From positions 1 to 36,964 of the forward strand of contig JAQVER010000013.1 in assembly GCA_028697885.1 (NCBI GenBank): a stretch of DNA of 36,964 nt. The letters are read 5' to 3'. The stretch is from Desulfocapsaceae bacterium. GTDB taxonomy: Bacteria > Desulfobacterota > Desulfobulbia > Desulfobulbales > Desulfocapsaceae. Made by a program: the position numbers and the translations under genes. The stretch's first letter is position 1. Every line of letters begins with the position of its first letter. This document shows positions 8,929 through 17,279 of this stretch, piece by piece. The notes beneath the pieces are model-generated. The model did no database searches and had not been told where the DNA came from. It saw only the letters and a program-made list of their open reading frames with translations.

Positions 8929-10176
8929 ATGAAAAATGTAACACGGATATGCTGCTACACCTGCTTGTTTTTCCTATTATTATCATCTGGATGTGCCAAC
9001 AGAGAGACACTGACAGCCCTCCAGTCAGGTCAAACCGCAGCCACTACTATCTCAAACTCCAACAGAAATCTGCTTCCCACAGCAGTAGTTGACTTCACTT
9101 TGAGCCCAGGTGATGTCCTTCGACTTGAGGCAACCCCCAGAAAAGGAGATAAGAGGCAATTTCTCATCGAGCGAGGTGACTCTCTCCGTATCTCTTTTTT
9201 CTATGACGGCGGAGAATACAGATTGATGGCCGGTGACCAAATTTCCATTTCCCTGCAAAATGACTCATCGCTGAACACAGAAAACGTTATAAGGATGGAT
9301 GGGTATATCAGCACCCCACGCATTGGTGAAACAAAAGCGGCCGGCTTAACAGCCATGGAGCTTGGAAAGGTTCTTACGGAAAAATTTAAAGACAAAATTA
9401 AAGAGGCTGCGGTAACAGTATCTGTCATGCAAACCAATATGGCCCCGTTCACGTTAATGACCGGGGAATTTTTTGTTTTGCCTGACGGCACCATTTCCAT
9501 CCCCATCCTTGGAGTTTTCGAGGCCCATGGATTGTCTCTGGAATCACTTGGCACACTTATTTCAACCGCTACCCAAAAAAAATTCAACAACCACTTCAAG
9601 GTCTCAGTCGCTGCACAAAGCCTGGCTCTAGAACAATTGCAAGCTTTTGATAAAGTCATCACTGTGACACCGGCAGGAGATTTTATTATCCCACAGATAG
9701 GCAATATCTCTGTAAAAGGTAAAACCCTCCCGCAAGTGCGTGAAGAGATACAGCAAGGACTTCAATCTTATTATCATAATCCTATTGACATATCACTTGG
9801 ACTGGTCTCAGCCGTCAATAATTCTATCTATGTCAGCGGCGAAGTCCGATTTCCCGGCATCTATCCCCTTATGGCCAACATGACCATGTTCAAGGCCTTG
9901 TCTCTTTCCGGCAGCATCACCACCGAAGGAAATCTGGACGAAGTCGTACTTGTTCATTACACTTCTCCAGAAAGCGTCACGGTTTACAAAACCTCCATGG
10001 TTGCTCTTGTAGATAGCGCCAGTCAATTACATGACTTACCTCTTTCCCCGCAAGATGTTGTTTTTGTTCCCAGATCCGGGATCTCTGAGGCCAATCGATT
10101 CATCAATCAATATATTACCAGGATGCTGCCTTTCACTACCAGTGTAGTTTACAACTTTAATGATGTTGTTCAGTAA
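8929..10176 (+). CDS. Wza-like polysaccharide export outer-membrane lipoprotein
   Basis: A 415-residue protein with a lipoprotein signal; the lipobox LSSGC places the modified Cys at residue 22. LSPGDVLRL (about residue 43), MAGDQISISL (about 92) and PDGTISIPILG (about 185) look like repeated polysaccharide-export domains. TPAGDFIIPQIG followed by VSGEVRFPGIYPL (about 300) is an SLBB-type domain. The family forms the outer-membrane channel for exported polysaccharide. The C-terminus ends in an amphipathic stretch, as in Wza, where it forms the helical barrel. The gene lies 50 bases after the glycosidase, with GAGAGG upstream of ATG 8929. The partner inner-membrane Wzc/Wzz protein is not in the window. 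Confidence 0.9.
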   Translation: MKNVTRICCYTCLFFLLLSSGCANRETLTALQSGQTAATTISNSNRNLLPTAVVDFTLSPGDVLRLEATPRKGDKRQFLIERGDSLRISFFYDGGEYRLMAGDQISISLQNDSSLNTENVIRMDGYISTPRIGETKAAGLTAMELGKVLTEKFKDKIKEAAVTVSVMQTNMAPFTLMTGEFFVLPDGTISIPILGVFEAHGLSLESLGTLISTATQKKFNNHFKVSVAAQSLALEQLQAFDKVITVTPAGDFIIPQIGNISVKGKTLPQVREEIQQGLQSYYHNPIDISLGLVSAVNNSIYVSGEVRFPGIYPLMANMTMFKALSLSGSITTEGNLDEVVLVHYTSPESVTVYKTSMVALVDSASQLHDLPLSPQDVVFVPRSGISEANRFINQYITRMLPFTTSVVYNFNDVVQ

Positions 10177-10177
10177 T

Positions 10178-10645
10178 ATGTGCCAATCCTGTTTATCGAA
10201 ATTTTTCACGCTGGCACTGATTCTGCTAATATGGCCAGGATCAGTAAACGCGGGCAAGGAAAACGTAGATTACACCGGACGCTGGTATATCACTCTCACG
10301 GGTCAACGCTATGTCATGGATCTTACCCAAAGGGGATTTGAGATCCAGGGCTTCATGATCCCGTTAGACAGAAATAAACAACAAATAAACATCATTGCCG
10401 GTAGAGCGAATGGTAAATTAATTGAATTGCGGTCCAACAACAAAGACCTTTCCATCACCTACCACTTTAATGGTGCATTAATTGGTACAGGGAAAGAACA
10501 GGCGTTGATAGGCTCTTTCGTTAAGAATAATCATCACTATAACCAATGGCATGCATTGCGCTATGAACGTCGAAGCTATTACGGTTCACCTGACATGATC
10601 TATTCAATCTTTCATAATTTTGACACACCACCTAATCCTTTTTAG
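10178..10645 (+). CDS. Small secreted protein of unknown function, last gene of the EPS locus
   Basis: About 155 residues. From ATG 10178 the N-terminus is a clean signal peptide (hydrophobic TLALILLIWPG, then SVNAG). Two earlier in-frame ATGs at 10160 and 10163 overlap the Wza gene; none of the three has a good ribosome-binding site. The mature part begins YTGRWYITLTGQRYVMDL and alternates short polar and hydrophobic strands with repeated Gly (QGFEIQGFMI, NGALIGTG, ALIGSF) and a late QWHALRYER. This is the look of a small antiparallel beta-barrel or lipocalin-like fold, an inference from pattern only. No family was recognised. Its place right after the Wza homologue suggests a role in polymer export or binding. 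Confidence 0.7.
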   Translation: MCQSCLSKFFTLALILLIWPGSVNAGKENVDYTGRWYITLTGQRYVMDLTQRGFEIQGFMIPLDRNKQQINIIAGRANGKLIELRSNNKDLSITYHFNGALIGTGKEQALIGSFVKNNHHYNQWHALRYERRSYYGSPDMIYSIFHNFDTPPNPF

Positions 10646-11625
10646 ACCTGCTCGTCTGTCTTTTTTTGCACAAGACAAAACATGTCCATACCAGAGAAAT
10701 TTAAGCTTCTGGGTAACGCAGGAGGGCCTGTCAGGCGAAACTTGAGCGATCGGACGAGACGTTTAAGATGATGCAAGGGAGGGAATTTGTCTATCAATTT
10801 CTGAAGAGATAATCGTCTTGCTTCCGTGATCACCTGCACAACTCCTTTACCTTCCTGTTGCCCGGCAGCTGTAAAAGAGTGTATTTCAGTAACAATACAC
10901 CCACGCTGTTGCAAGGTTGTAAGCAAAACATCAGGCCGGAAGTAATGCAGATGCTCCCAATATGATTGCACACCACTCCACACTGTTCCAACTTGATCAA
11001 AACAGCTAAAATTAGGAACCGTCAACACCAGAAAGCCGCCAGGCACCAACGCTTCGACAAGACGATCAAGTGTATGTCTCGGCTCAGGAAGATGCTCAAG
11101 CACATCAAATAACATAATGACATCATAAGATTGATTTGCCAGAAGAAAGGACTCAAAAGGTGCACAACTAACATCAAGATGATAATGATCGCGGGCAATA
11201 GCGACCGCCTCTGCTGAAATTTCAATACCTCTTACCAAGGCACCTTTTCTTCGAAGCAGCTCAAGGGTTGCACCCGCCGCACAACCTATCTCCAGCACTT
11301 TTTTCCCCTGCCACTGAGTAATAAAGGGTTCCAGACGTTGAAGACGAGGACAATAATTTAAATCAATAACAGCTTCCGCATAATCAAAATAATGACTGTA
11401 CGTGGAATTTGTGAAACTCCCTGTAAAATAGTGTTCAGCATAATACTGCTCCAAAGCTGTTTCATTCGGGCGAACTCCAAGATAAACAAATCGACACGCA
11501 GTACACTCCTCCAAAGGTAACCCATCTGGCCGTATAAAAAGATGCGTTGAACTCCTTTCACCACATAATGGGCAACACTCCTCACTAACAAGATGATCGG
11601 CCTTCCATTGATGTGCGATTTGCAT
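10642..11625 (-). CDS. Zinc-ribbon SAM-dependent methyltransferase
   Basis: A 327-residue protein. The N-terminus has a CX2C pair at residues 18/21 (CCPLCGE) and a second at 41/44 (CTACRF), a zinc ribbon often found before methyltransferase domains in sugar and lipid modification loci. The Rossmann domain follows, with VLEIGCAAGATLELL as SAM motif I (about residue 110-125) and VIMLFDVLEHLPEP as motif II. ATG 11625 is preferred over TTG 11628 because AGGAG stands 8 bases upstream. It is convergent with the small secreted protein and overlaps its end by 4 bases. It may methylate a polysaccharide sugar (inference); it is otherwise a class I methyltransferase of unknown substrate. Confidence 0.82.
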   Translation of the reverse strand: MQIAHQWKADHLVSEECCPLCGERSSTHLFIRPDGLPLEECTACRFVYLGVRPNETALEQYYAEHYFTGSFTNSTYSHYFDYAEAVIDLNYCPRLQRLEPFITQWQGKKVLEIGCAAGATLELLRRKGALVRGIEISAEAVAIARDHYHLDVSCAPFESFLLANQSYDVIMLFDVLEHLPEPRHTLDRLVEALVPGGFLVLTVPNFSCFDQVGTVWSGVQSYWEHLHYFRPDVLLTTLQQRGCIVTEIHSFTAAGQQEGKGVVQVITEARRLSLQKLIDKFPPLHHLKRLVRSLKFRLTGPPALPRSLNFSGMDMFCLVQKKTDEQV

Positions 11626-11654
11626 CAAGCGAACTCCTGATTTTATAATCTATG

Positions 11655-13190
11655 CTATGCGGCCTGGGCAATATGCAGCGCTGCCTTAATGCCATTGGTG
11701 CCGCTGGAGATGATGCCGCCGGCATAGCCGCTGCCTTCACCGACCAGATAGAGATTTTCAAAACCGCAGCACAGTCCCTCGGCCTCGCGCAGAACCTGGA
11801 TAGGCGAGGAGGTCTTGCTCTCCAGGCCCATGATGATTCCGGTTTCAAAGCCTTTGATCTTGCGGCTGAACTCCTTCAGCCCTTCCCGGATGGAGGCGCT
11901 GATCTCCGGCGGTAAGAGATTCCACAAGGGTGCGGGCGTAAGTCCTAAGGGATAACTGGACTGCACCTCGCCTCTTGGCTCCTTGACGTGGATAAAGTCA
12001 TCGATCCGGCAGTAGGGGGCCTGATAGCCCTTGCCGTGGTGAAAAAAATCCTGTTCGAGAGTCCCCAACCAGTCAAGGGCCTCCAGGGCGCTCAACTCAC
12101 GGCCCAGCAGCTGAGGCAGATTAACCCCCGCCACACAGGCGGCATTGGCAAATTGTCCATCCCGCTTGTAGAGACTCATGCCGTTGACGATATTGGTGTC
12201 GGCATAGGCAGTGGACGGGACCACTACCCCGCCGGGACACATGCAGAAGGTGTAGACCGGCAGCTTACCGTCACCTTTAGAGGTCAAACGATACTCCGCC
12301 GCCTTCACCCCCGGCAGCTCTTCCCTGCCCCATTGGGCCCGATTTATCAGGGCCTGCGGATGTTCCACCCGACAGCCAATGGCAAAATTCTTGGGCCTGA
12401 AACCCACCCCCTTGCCGATCAGCATGCGATAGGTCTCATGGGCGGAATGACCAGGGGCGATGACATAATAATCCGCCTCAATGGCCCCCTGATCTGTCAA
12501 GGCGCTGACAACCCTGCCGTTTTGCACCTCAAGATCGGTCAGCAGGGTCTCAAATCGCATGGAGCCGCCAATCCTGATGAACTCCTCACGCAGCCTCCTA
12601 ACAATATTTTTCAGGTTATCACTGCCAAGATGCGGGTGGGCCAGATAACGTATTTCCGGCGGCGCACCGGCCTGGATATAACTCTCAAGGACAAAAGCCT
12701 TTTCCAGAGAGATGTTTTTCGTGCGTGATGTCAGCTTGCCATCGGAAAAAGTCCCTGCCCCTCCCTCGCCAAAGGCGTAATTACCTTTGGCGTCGAACAC
12801 CCCGCTCTCTTCAAAGACCCTGATCCCCTCCTCCCTCTGCCGAACCTCAGCCCCCCGTTCAATCAGAGTGGTCTCAAAACCGGCCTTCTGCAGGACAAAG
12901 GCAGCAAAGAAACCGGCCGGTCCGCTGCCAACAACCAGAGCCTGTTCTTTTCTCTTCCGAAAAGGGATATGCAATAGAGGAGGAGCAGGCGGCGCCTCTC
13001 CTGGGATCTCCGGAGAAACAAGAGCCAGTTGCACCAGCCAATGGATGTTTGCTTTTTTTCGGGCATCCAGACTTTTATGGACTATCTGTACGGAAAAGTC
13101 CCGCAAGCCCTCTGCCTTGGCCACCTGAGCCTGCAACAGCTCCTGCGAATAATCAGGAGGCAGTTTGACCGTGATTTCTTTATATCCCAT
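11655..13190 (-). CDS. FAD-dependent dehydrogenase (COG2509-type flavoprotein)
   Basis: A 511-residue flavoprotein. A short N-terminal region (YKEITVKLPPDY) is followed by the dinucleotide-binding VVGSGPAGFFAAF at residues 86-98 and IERGAEVRQRE at the end of the second strand. GNYAFGEGGAGTFSDGKLT and the C-terminal LVGEGSGYAGGIISSGTNG are conserved features of this uncharacterised oxidoreductase group, and the last of these completes the FAD site. CMCPGGVVVPS matches the conserved Cys region of the family. ATG 13190 is preferred over GTG 13229 because GAGAGG lies 10 bases upstream and the GTG has no ribosome-binding site. The substrate is unknown. It is probably cytoplasmic, as no signal peptide is seen. 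Confidence 0.87.
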   Translation of the reverse strand: MGYKEITVKLPPDYSQELLQAQVAKAEGLRDFSVQIVHKSLDARKKANIHWLVQLALVSPEIPGEAPPAPPLLHIPFRKRKEQALVVGSGPAGFFAAFVLQKAGFETTLIERGAEVRQREEGIRVFEESGVFDAKGNYAFGEGGAGTFSDGKLTSRTKNISLEKAFVLESYIQAGAPPEIRYLAHPHLGSDNLKNIVRRLREEFIRIGGSMRFETLLTDLEVQNGRVVSALTDQGAIEADYYVIAPGHSAHETYRMLIGKGVGFRPKNFAIGCRVEHPQALINRAQWGREELPGVKAAEYRLTSKGDGKLPVYTFCMCPGGVVVPSTAYADTNIVNGMSLYKRDGQFANAACVAGVNLPQLLGRELSALEALDWLGTLEQDFFHHGKGYQAPYCRIDDFIHVKEPRGEVQSSYPLGLTPAPLWNLLPPEISASIREGLKEFSRKIKGFETGIIMGLESKTSSPIQVLREAEGLCCGFENLYLVGEGSGYAGGIISSGTNGIKAALHIAQAA

Positions 13191-13274
13191 TCCCCTGTAT
13201 CCTCTCTGAAGAGAGCGCCGCAAGCTCACGCAAGGAGAACACCAGCCATGTTACCCTTTCCGTTATAACTTTTT

Positions 13275-13538
13275 TTATCTTTCGATGATTTTCTTGATGC
13301 GCGCATAACTGTTGAGGAGCTCTTCACCCACGAGTTTAACCGCAGCTCCCACATCTTTCAAACTTTCTCCACCCTCACGGGCCACTACCGGGGTTTTGGT
13401 CTTCAGATGCTCCCACTTTTTCTCAGCCACAGCCCATTCATCCTTGGCTTCGGCCTTGGCCAGATGCATCTTCAATACAAGTTCATCCCGCTGCTGCGCT
13501 ACTTTCTGCATAAAAGTATCAATATCTTTCTGTTCCAT
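13275..13538 (-). CDS. Small coiled-coil protein, function unknown
   Basis: An 87-residue, highly charged helical protein. ATG 13538 has a strong AAAGGAG 7-8 bases upstream. The region from about residue 8 to 45 is rich in Ala, Glu, Lys and Gln with heptad-like spacing (QKVAQQRDELVLKMHLAKAE), and WAVAEKKWEHLK continues it. The C-terminus AAVKLVGEELLNSYARIKK is a second amphipathic helix. No signal peptide or enzyme motif is present. It sits 84 bases upstream of the flavoprotein on the same strand and may share its transcript. Similar small helical proteins are common in Deltaproteobacteria, but no function is assigned here. Confidence 0.75.
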   Translation of the reverse strand: MEQKDIDTFMQKVAQQRDELVLKMHLAKAEAKDEWAVAEKKWEHLKTKTPVVAREGGESLKDVGAAVKLVGEELLNSYARIKKIIER

Positions 13539-13628
13539 GCTGGTTTCTCCTTTTGTTTTTTGATTTAAAATCAGTTAGGGCAAAAGCCGAACAAACGAGA
13601 AGTAGCCTCCCTATTTGAGTTATAAGCC

Positions 13629-13757
13629 ATGGAAGAAACAAGTCAAGAAATTCTCTCGGGGACATACTTGTATTCCCTGGAGGTCTCATTGAAGAGGGCG
13701 AGGGAAATGCGCACCGAGCTCAGATCAATGATTGCAAAGGATAGTCAAAGGGTATAA
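13629..13757 (+). CDS. Candidate 42-residue small protein in the flavoprotein/ABC intergenic gap
   Basis: An ATG at 13629 opens a 42-codon frame ending in TAA at 13755-13757. The product is charged and helix-prone (MEETSQEILSGTYLYSLEVS, then KRAREMRTELRSM). No convincing ribosome-binding site precedes it, so it may be chance. It fills much of the 331-base gap between the coiled-coil gene and the ABC ATPase, which otherwise shows nothing recognisable. Confidence 0.3.
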   Translation: MEETSQEILSGTYLYSLEVSLKRAREMRTELRSMIAKDSQRV

Positions 13758-13869
13758 ACTTAAAAAAATTTGAGAATCAGGATGTTCATTGACACTCAAG
13801 ACTCCCTCAATTCAATCTTTTGTTACATCATCACTGACAACCATTCCCGGATCACACCCCTTGAAAACA

Positions 13870-14652
13870 ATGCAATCCCCTGTGCCTCTTCAAATTCCAG
13901 CTGTCCAGTGCGAGCAGGTCTCTTTTTCCTATGGAGAGATCCCTATCCTCACCGATGTCTCTTTTTCCATTCAAAAGCTGGATGCCGTAGCCCTGGTTGG
14001 CCCTAATGGCGGTGGTAAGTCAACGCTGCTCAAGCTGATTCTGGGACTGCTCACCCCGCAGACAGGCACCATTAAAGTCTTGGGCGTCACGCCGCAACAG
14101 GCGCGGAAAAAGATCGGCTATATGCCCCAATATCTGCAGTATGACCCATCCTTTCCAGTCTCCGTCATGGATGTGGTCCTCATGGGCCGGGCCGGTTCCA
14201 TCGGCTTGGGACGCTACAGCACCGAAGATCGGCGGATTGCCATGCAGGCCATGGCCGAACTGGCCGTTGATGGACTGGCATCCCGTCCGTTCAATAGTTT
14301 GTCGGGCGGACAGCGGCAGCGTATTCTCATTGCCCGAGCCCTGGCCTGTGAACCGGAGATCCTGCTCCTCGATGAACCCACCGCCAACGTCGATCCCGGC
14401 GTTGAGCTCCAATTCTTCGAAATTCTCAAGGAGCTGGCCAACCGGGTGACGGTCCTCACCGTCTCCCATGATCTCGGCTTTGTCTCTCAAATGGTGAGCC
14501 GGGTTTTCTGCGTCAATCGACAGGTCAAGATCCATCCGACATCTGAGCTGACCGGTGAAATTATTCATGAGATGTACGGTGGGGATGTGCGGATGGTCCG
14601 ACACGATCACTGCTGTTCTGAACAAGGACACTCCCATGCTGACATACTTTAG
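13870..14652 (+). CDS. znuC: Zinc/manganese ABC importer ATP-binding protein
   Basis: A 260-residue ABC ATPase. Walker A GPNGGGKST is at residues 44-52, signature LSGGQRQR at 144-151, Walker B LLLDEP at about 165-170, and the H-loop His at 200 in VSHD. The tail carries a His/Cys cluster (RHDHCCSEQGHSH, about 244-256), typical of the ZnuC/metal branch, where it may bind the metal. The start is uncertain: ATG 13870 gives a normal family length but has no ribosome-binding site, whereas TTG 13789 has AGGA 6 bases upstream and would add 27 Ser/Thr-rich residues. It overlaps the permease gene by 17 bases. No binding protein (ZnuA) or Zur gene is adjacent, and no Zur box was recognised. Confidence 0.85.
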   Translation: MQSPVPLQIPAVQCEQVSFSYGEIPILTDVSFSIQKLDAVALVGPNGGGKSTLLKLILGLLTPQTGTIKVLGVTPQQARKKIGYMPQYLQYDPSFPVSVMDVVLMGRAGSIGLGRYSTEDRRIAMQAMAELAVDGLASRPFNSLSGGQRQRILIARALACEPEILLLDEPTANVDPGVELQFFEILKELANRVTVLTVSHDLGFVSQMVSRVFCVNRQVKIHPTSELTGEIIHEMYGGDVRMVRHDHCCSEQGHSHADIL

Positions 14653-15484
14653 CGCCCTCACCGACCCCAATATGGTCTTTCTCCGCTACGCCCTTTTCGC
14701 GGGACTTCTGGCCGCCCCTGCCTTTGGCATCATCGGTACCTATGTGGTGGCAAGAAGGATGACCTATCTGGCAGGGGCCATTGCCCACTGCGTCCTGGGA
14801 GGGATTGGTGCCGCCCTCTACTGCCAGGCCCGATATGAACTGACCTGGCTGACTCCGATGCTGGGCGCCATTGTCGCCGCCATCGGGGCGGCCCTGCTTA
14901 TCGGCCTGATCAGCCTGCGCTCCCGCGAACGGGTTGATTCTGTGATTGGCGCCATCTGGGTGCTCGGCATGGCCACAGGCATCATCTTTATTGCCAAAAC
15001 GCCCGGCTATATTGACCCCATGAGTTATCTCTTCGGCAATATTCTGATGATCACCGGTGGTGATCTGCTGACCATTGCCGTTCTCGATGTGATCGTGATC
15101 GGCTTGGGACTTCTCAGCTACAACCGGATGATCGCCGTCTGTTTTGATGAGGAATTTGCCCGTCTGCGCGGGATCAGAACAGAACTCTACACCCTGCTGC
15201 TGCTCTGCCTGACAGCACTCACCATTGTCCTCATGGTCAGGGTGGTGGGGATCGTGATGGTGATCGCCCTCTTCACCCTGCCGGCCGCCACCGCCTCCCA
15301 TTTCAGCACCCGGATATGGCAGATGATGCTTTTTGCCACCCTGCTCGGCATGATCTCGGTGGCCGGCGGCCTGTCCCTCAGCTATGGCCTCGACCTGCCC
15401 AGCGGCCCTACCATCGTCATGCTGGCCGGATTTTTTTATCTGACAGTGATTGTCGGCAAGGGCTTGAAGAACAGGTTGCGATAA
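14636..15484 (+). CDS. znuB: Zinc/manganese ABC importer permease
   Basis: A 282-residue ABC-3 family permease with about eight membrane segments. RYALFAGLLAAPAFGIIGTY at the N-terminus, MTYLAGAIAHCVLGGIGAAL (about residues 42-61) and LRGIRTELYTLLLLCLTALT (about 180) match the ZnuB/MntB layout. ATG 14636 has AAGGA 7 bases upstream and overlaps the ATPase gene, so the two are coupled. With ZnuC it should form the inner-membrane part of a zinc or manganese importer. A soluble metal-binding protein is required but is not in this window. The metal cannot be decided from the sequence. Confidence 0.87.
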   Translation: MLTYFSALTDPNMVFLRYALFAGLLAAPAFGIIGTYVVARRMTYLAGAIAHCVLGGIGAALYCQARYELTWLTPMLGAIVAAIGAALLIGLISLRSRERVDSVIGAIWVLGMATGIIFIAKTPGYIDPMSYLFGNILMITGGDLLTIAVLDVIVIGLGLLSYNRMIAVCFDEEFARLRGIRTELYTLLLLCLTALTIVLMVRVVGIVMVIALFTLPAATASHFSTRIWQMMLFATLLGMISVAGGLSLSYGLDLPSGPTIVMLAGFFYLTVIVGKGLKNRLR

Positions 15485-15788
15485 CAGAAAGTGGCCCCGG
15501 CATTTGAACAAGCCGTTAAGTTGAAAATCTGCTCCCAATAATGCCCTCTCATGGGCTATAAATCATAGAGCATAAACATGGCTTAGCCAGCAAAACAGAC
15601 CCTCCTCTTTCCTCTCATTTTTTCCCTAGTCATCACTCAGATTTTTTCCGGGCCGTCCTGACTGAACGGGCAAAGAGCTCCTCCAAAAAGATCTGGCACT
15701 CCAAACCAGAGAGGAGTCAGCGCCCTGTCTGCACACTTGTTCATTTCAAAAAGTTTTGCTTCTACCAGACTTACATGATACTCTTTTT
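15485..15788 (+). other. Intergenic stretch without recognisable gene
   Basis: About 300 bases follow the metal permease. All frames are broken by stops, and no rho-independent terminator, tRNA or repeat was recognised. It leads into the frame-broken small ORF at 15789. Confidence 0.5.
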
Positions 15789-16015
15789 ATGATGGTGAGA
15801 AAAAACAAATTCTTTACTCCCCGACTAATCGTTATTTTATTATTAATGGGGCATGTTTTCTTTCACTCACAGTGAGCGAACGAGAGGCCTTTCATAACGC
15901 TGCATTTTGCTCACAGAGTAAAAATGATATCTGGCGAGTAACTGAATGGGCTGCTGAAGATTCGTTGGCCGATTTTCCGGATTGTGAAAAAATCAACACA
16001 CTACAGAATGACTAG
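15789..16015 (+). pseudogene. Possible frameshifted small secreted protein
   Basis: ATG 15789 starts a peptide that looks like a signal sequence (basic MMVRKNKFFTPR, then LIVILLLMGHVFF) but stops at once (TGA 15873-15875). In another frame across the same T-rich stretch (about 15855-15863) the sequence continues as LSLTVSEREAFHNAAFCSQS and NDIWRVTEWAAEDSLADFP until TAG 16013-16015, with protein-like composition and two Cys. Joining them needs one frameshift near the T run. The second frame has no ATG of its own, only GTG 15872. It could be a decayed gene, a sequencing error, or chance. It ends just before the beta-helix gene. Confidence 0.3.
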
Positions 16016-16031
16016 CTACACAGGAGGAATC

Positions 16032-17279
16032 ATGATTCACAAATTCTCCCATCTCGAGTTTCTCTCTGTCGTTGTATTTGTTGTTTGTCTGATTTTTCTC
16101 TACTTCGCTCCCTTGGCGTTGGCGAATACCTATACAGTCAACGATACTGCCGATCATTGTTGGGCTGTGCCCGGCAGGGTGTGCCTGCGCGATGCTATCG
16201 ATCTGGCAAATAACCATCTTGGCAACGACACCATTATATTGCCGGCCGGAACCTATATCCTGTCTGCCGCCATCCCGGCTACTGGAGAAGACAATAATGC
16301 GCAAGGTGATCTGGACATAAAGGACATAAATTACAACCTGACCATCATCGGAGCAGGAGCGGGGCAGACAATTGTGGACGGTAATGGTCTGGACAGAGTT
16401 TTTGATATTTTCAGTTCAGAAACGGTTTCGATGAGCGGGATGACGATCAGAAACGGCAAGGCTCCCACCGGAGACATGGGCGGAGGAGGTATTCGGACTT
16501 CTAACGGGAGCTTGATCTTAGATAAGGTCATTGTCAGCAACAACCGTATTGCCGCAGGAACCGACGCCAATGACTACGGCGGCGGCGTGGGAAATAATGG
16601 AGTCTGTACCATCATCAACAGTACCATCGCCAATAATCAAGCCTATAAAGGCGGTGGTGTCTCCAATAATGGATCAAGCATAGGTGTGTTCATGAGCACC
16701 ATAAGCGGCAACGAAGATAGCGTTGCTGCAGGCGGGATGTTAAGCATAAGCAACACTCTTGTTGTGAACTCCACAATTAGTGGCAACAGTTCGACTTCAG
16801 GAGCAGGCGGTATCTACGGTTTCGGTGCAAGTACCATAATCTCCACCACGATTACCAATAACTCGTCGGCAAGCGGAACTGATGGATACTGTAACAATGT
16901 AAGCGGAACCCTGGAAGTGAAAAACAGCATCATCGCTCAGAACGGTGATAACAATTGCTGCAGACCTGCAAGCATAACTTCAAACGGATATAATCTTGAA
17001 GACACAAACACCTGCGGTTTTACCGATGCAAGCGACGTGATAAACAGTGATCCGAAGCTGGCCGCCCTGCAAAATAACGGCGGACCTACCTTTACCCATG
17101 CACTACTGAGCGGTAGTCCGGCCATTGACGCAGGAACTTCTGTTTATATGTTCCCCAACGATCAGCGGGGCAAAAAACGTCCCTGCGGCGCTGGCTATGA
17201 TATCGGCGCCTACGAAAAATGTTCGGATATGCTGCTTTTTATCCCGGCAATTATTGGTCACAACAAATCAACTCAGTGA
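16032..17279 (+). CDS. Secreted parallel beta-helix surface protein (CSLREAI / choice-of-anchor Q type)
   Basis: A 415-residue protein. The signal peptide runs to about residue 32 (hydrophobic FLSVVVFVVCLIFLYFAPLA, cleavage after ALA). NTYTVNDTADHCWAVPGR and VCLRDAIDLANNH form the CSLREAI-type N-terminal domain. A long run of short beta-strand repeats follows, rich in Asn, Gly, Ser and Thr (STIANNQAYKGGGVSNNG, NSTISGNSSTSGAGGIYG), as in polymorphic outer-membrane proteins. The C-terminus has the choice-of-anchor Q signature (NGGPTFTHALLSGSPAID, DIGAYE). AGGAGG at 16022-16027 supports ATG 16032 over GTG 15984. It is probably a cell-surface or released protein, and a role in adhesion is plausible but unproven. 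Confidence 0.85.
   Translation: MIHKFSHLEFLSVVVFVVCLIFLYFAPLALANTYTVNDTADHCWAVPGRVCLRDAIDLANNHLGNDTIILPAGTYILSAAIPATGEDNNAQGDLDIKDINYNLTIIGAGAGQTIVDGNGLDRVFDIFSSETVSMSGMTIRNGKAPTGDMGGGGIRTSNGSLILDKVIVSNNRIAAGTDANDYGGGVGNNGVCTIINSTIANNQAYKGGGVSNNGSSIGVFMSTISGNEDSVAAGGMLSISNTLVVNSTISGNSSTSGAGGIYGFGASTIISTTITNNSSASGTDGYCNNVSGTLEVKNSIIAQNGDNNCCRPASITSNGYNLEDTNTCGFTDASDVINSDPKLAALQNNGGPTFTHALLSGSPAIDAGTSVYMFPNDQRGKKRPCGAGYDIGAYEKCSDMLLFIPAIIGHNKSTQ

Noticed and set aside
11988..12728. 246-codon plus-strand frame inside the flavoprotein gene
   Set aside because: No ribosome-binding site or domain, and the opposite strand carries clear FAD-binding motifs.
13653..13680. Imperfect inverted repeat (GGGGACATAC ... 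TATTCCC) resembling a REP-like element
   Set aside because: Pairing is poor, no second copy was seen in the window, and the bases are better explained by the candidate 42-codon frame or chance.
14561..15538. 325-codon minus-strand frame opposite the metal permease
   Set aside because: Its product is a low-complexity mix of His, Gly, Gln and Asp, as expected antisense to a hydrophobic membrane protein gene; the plus-strand gene is certain.
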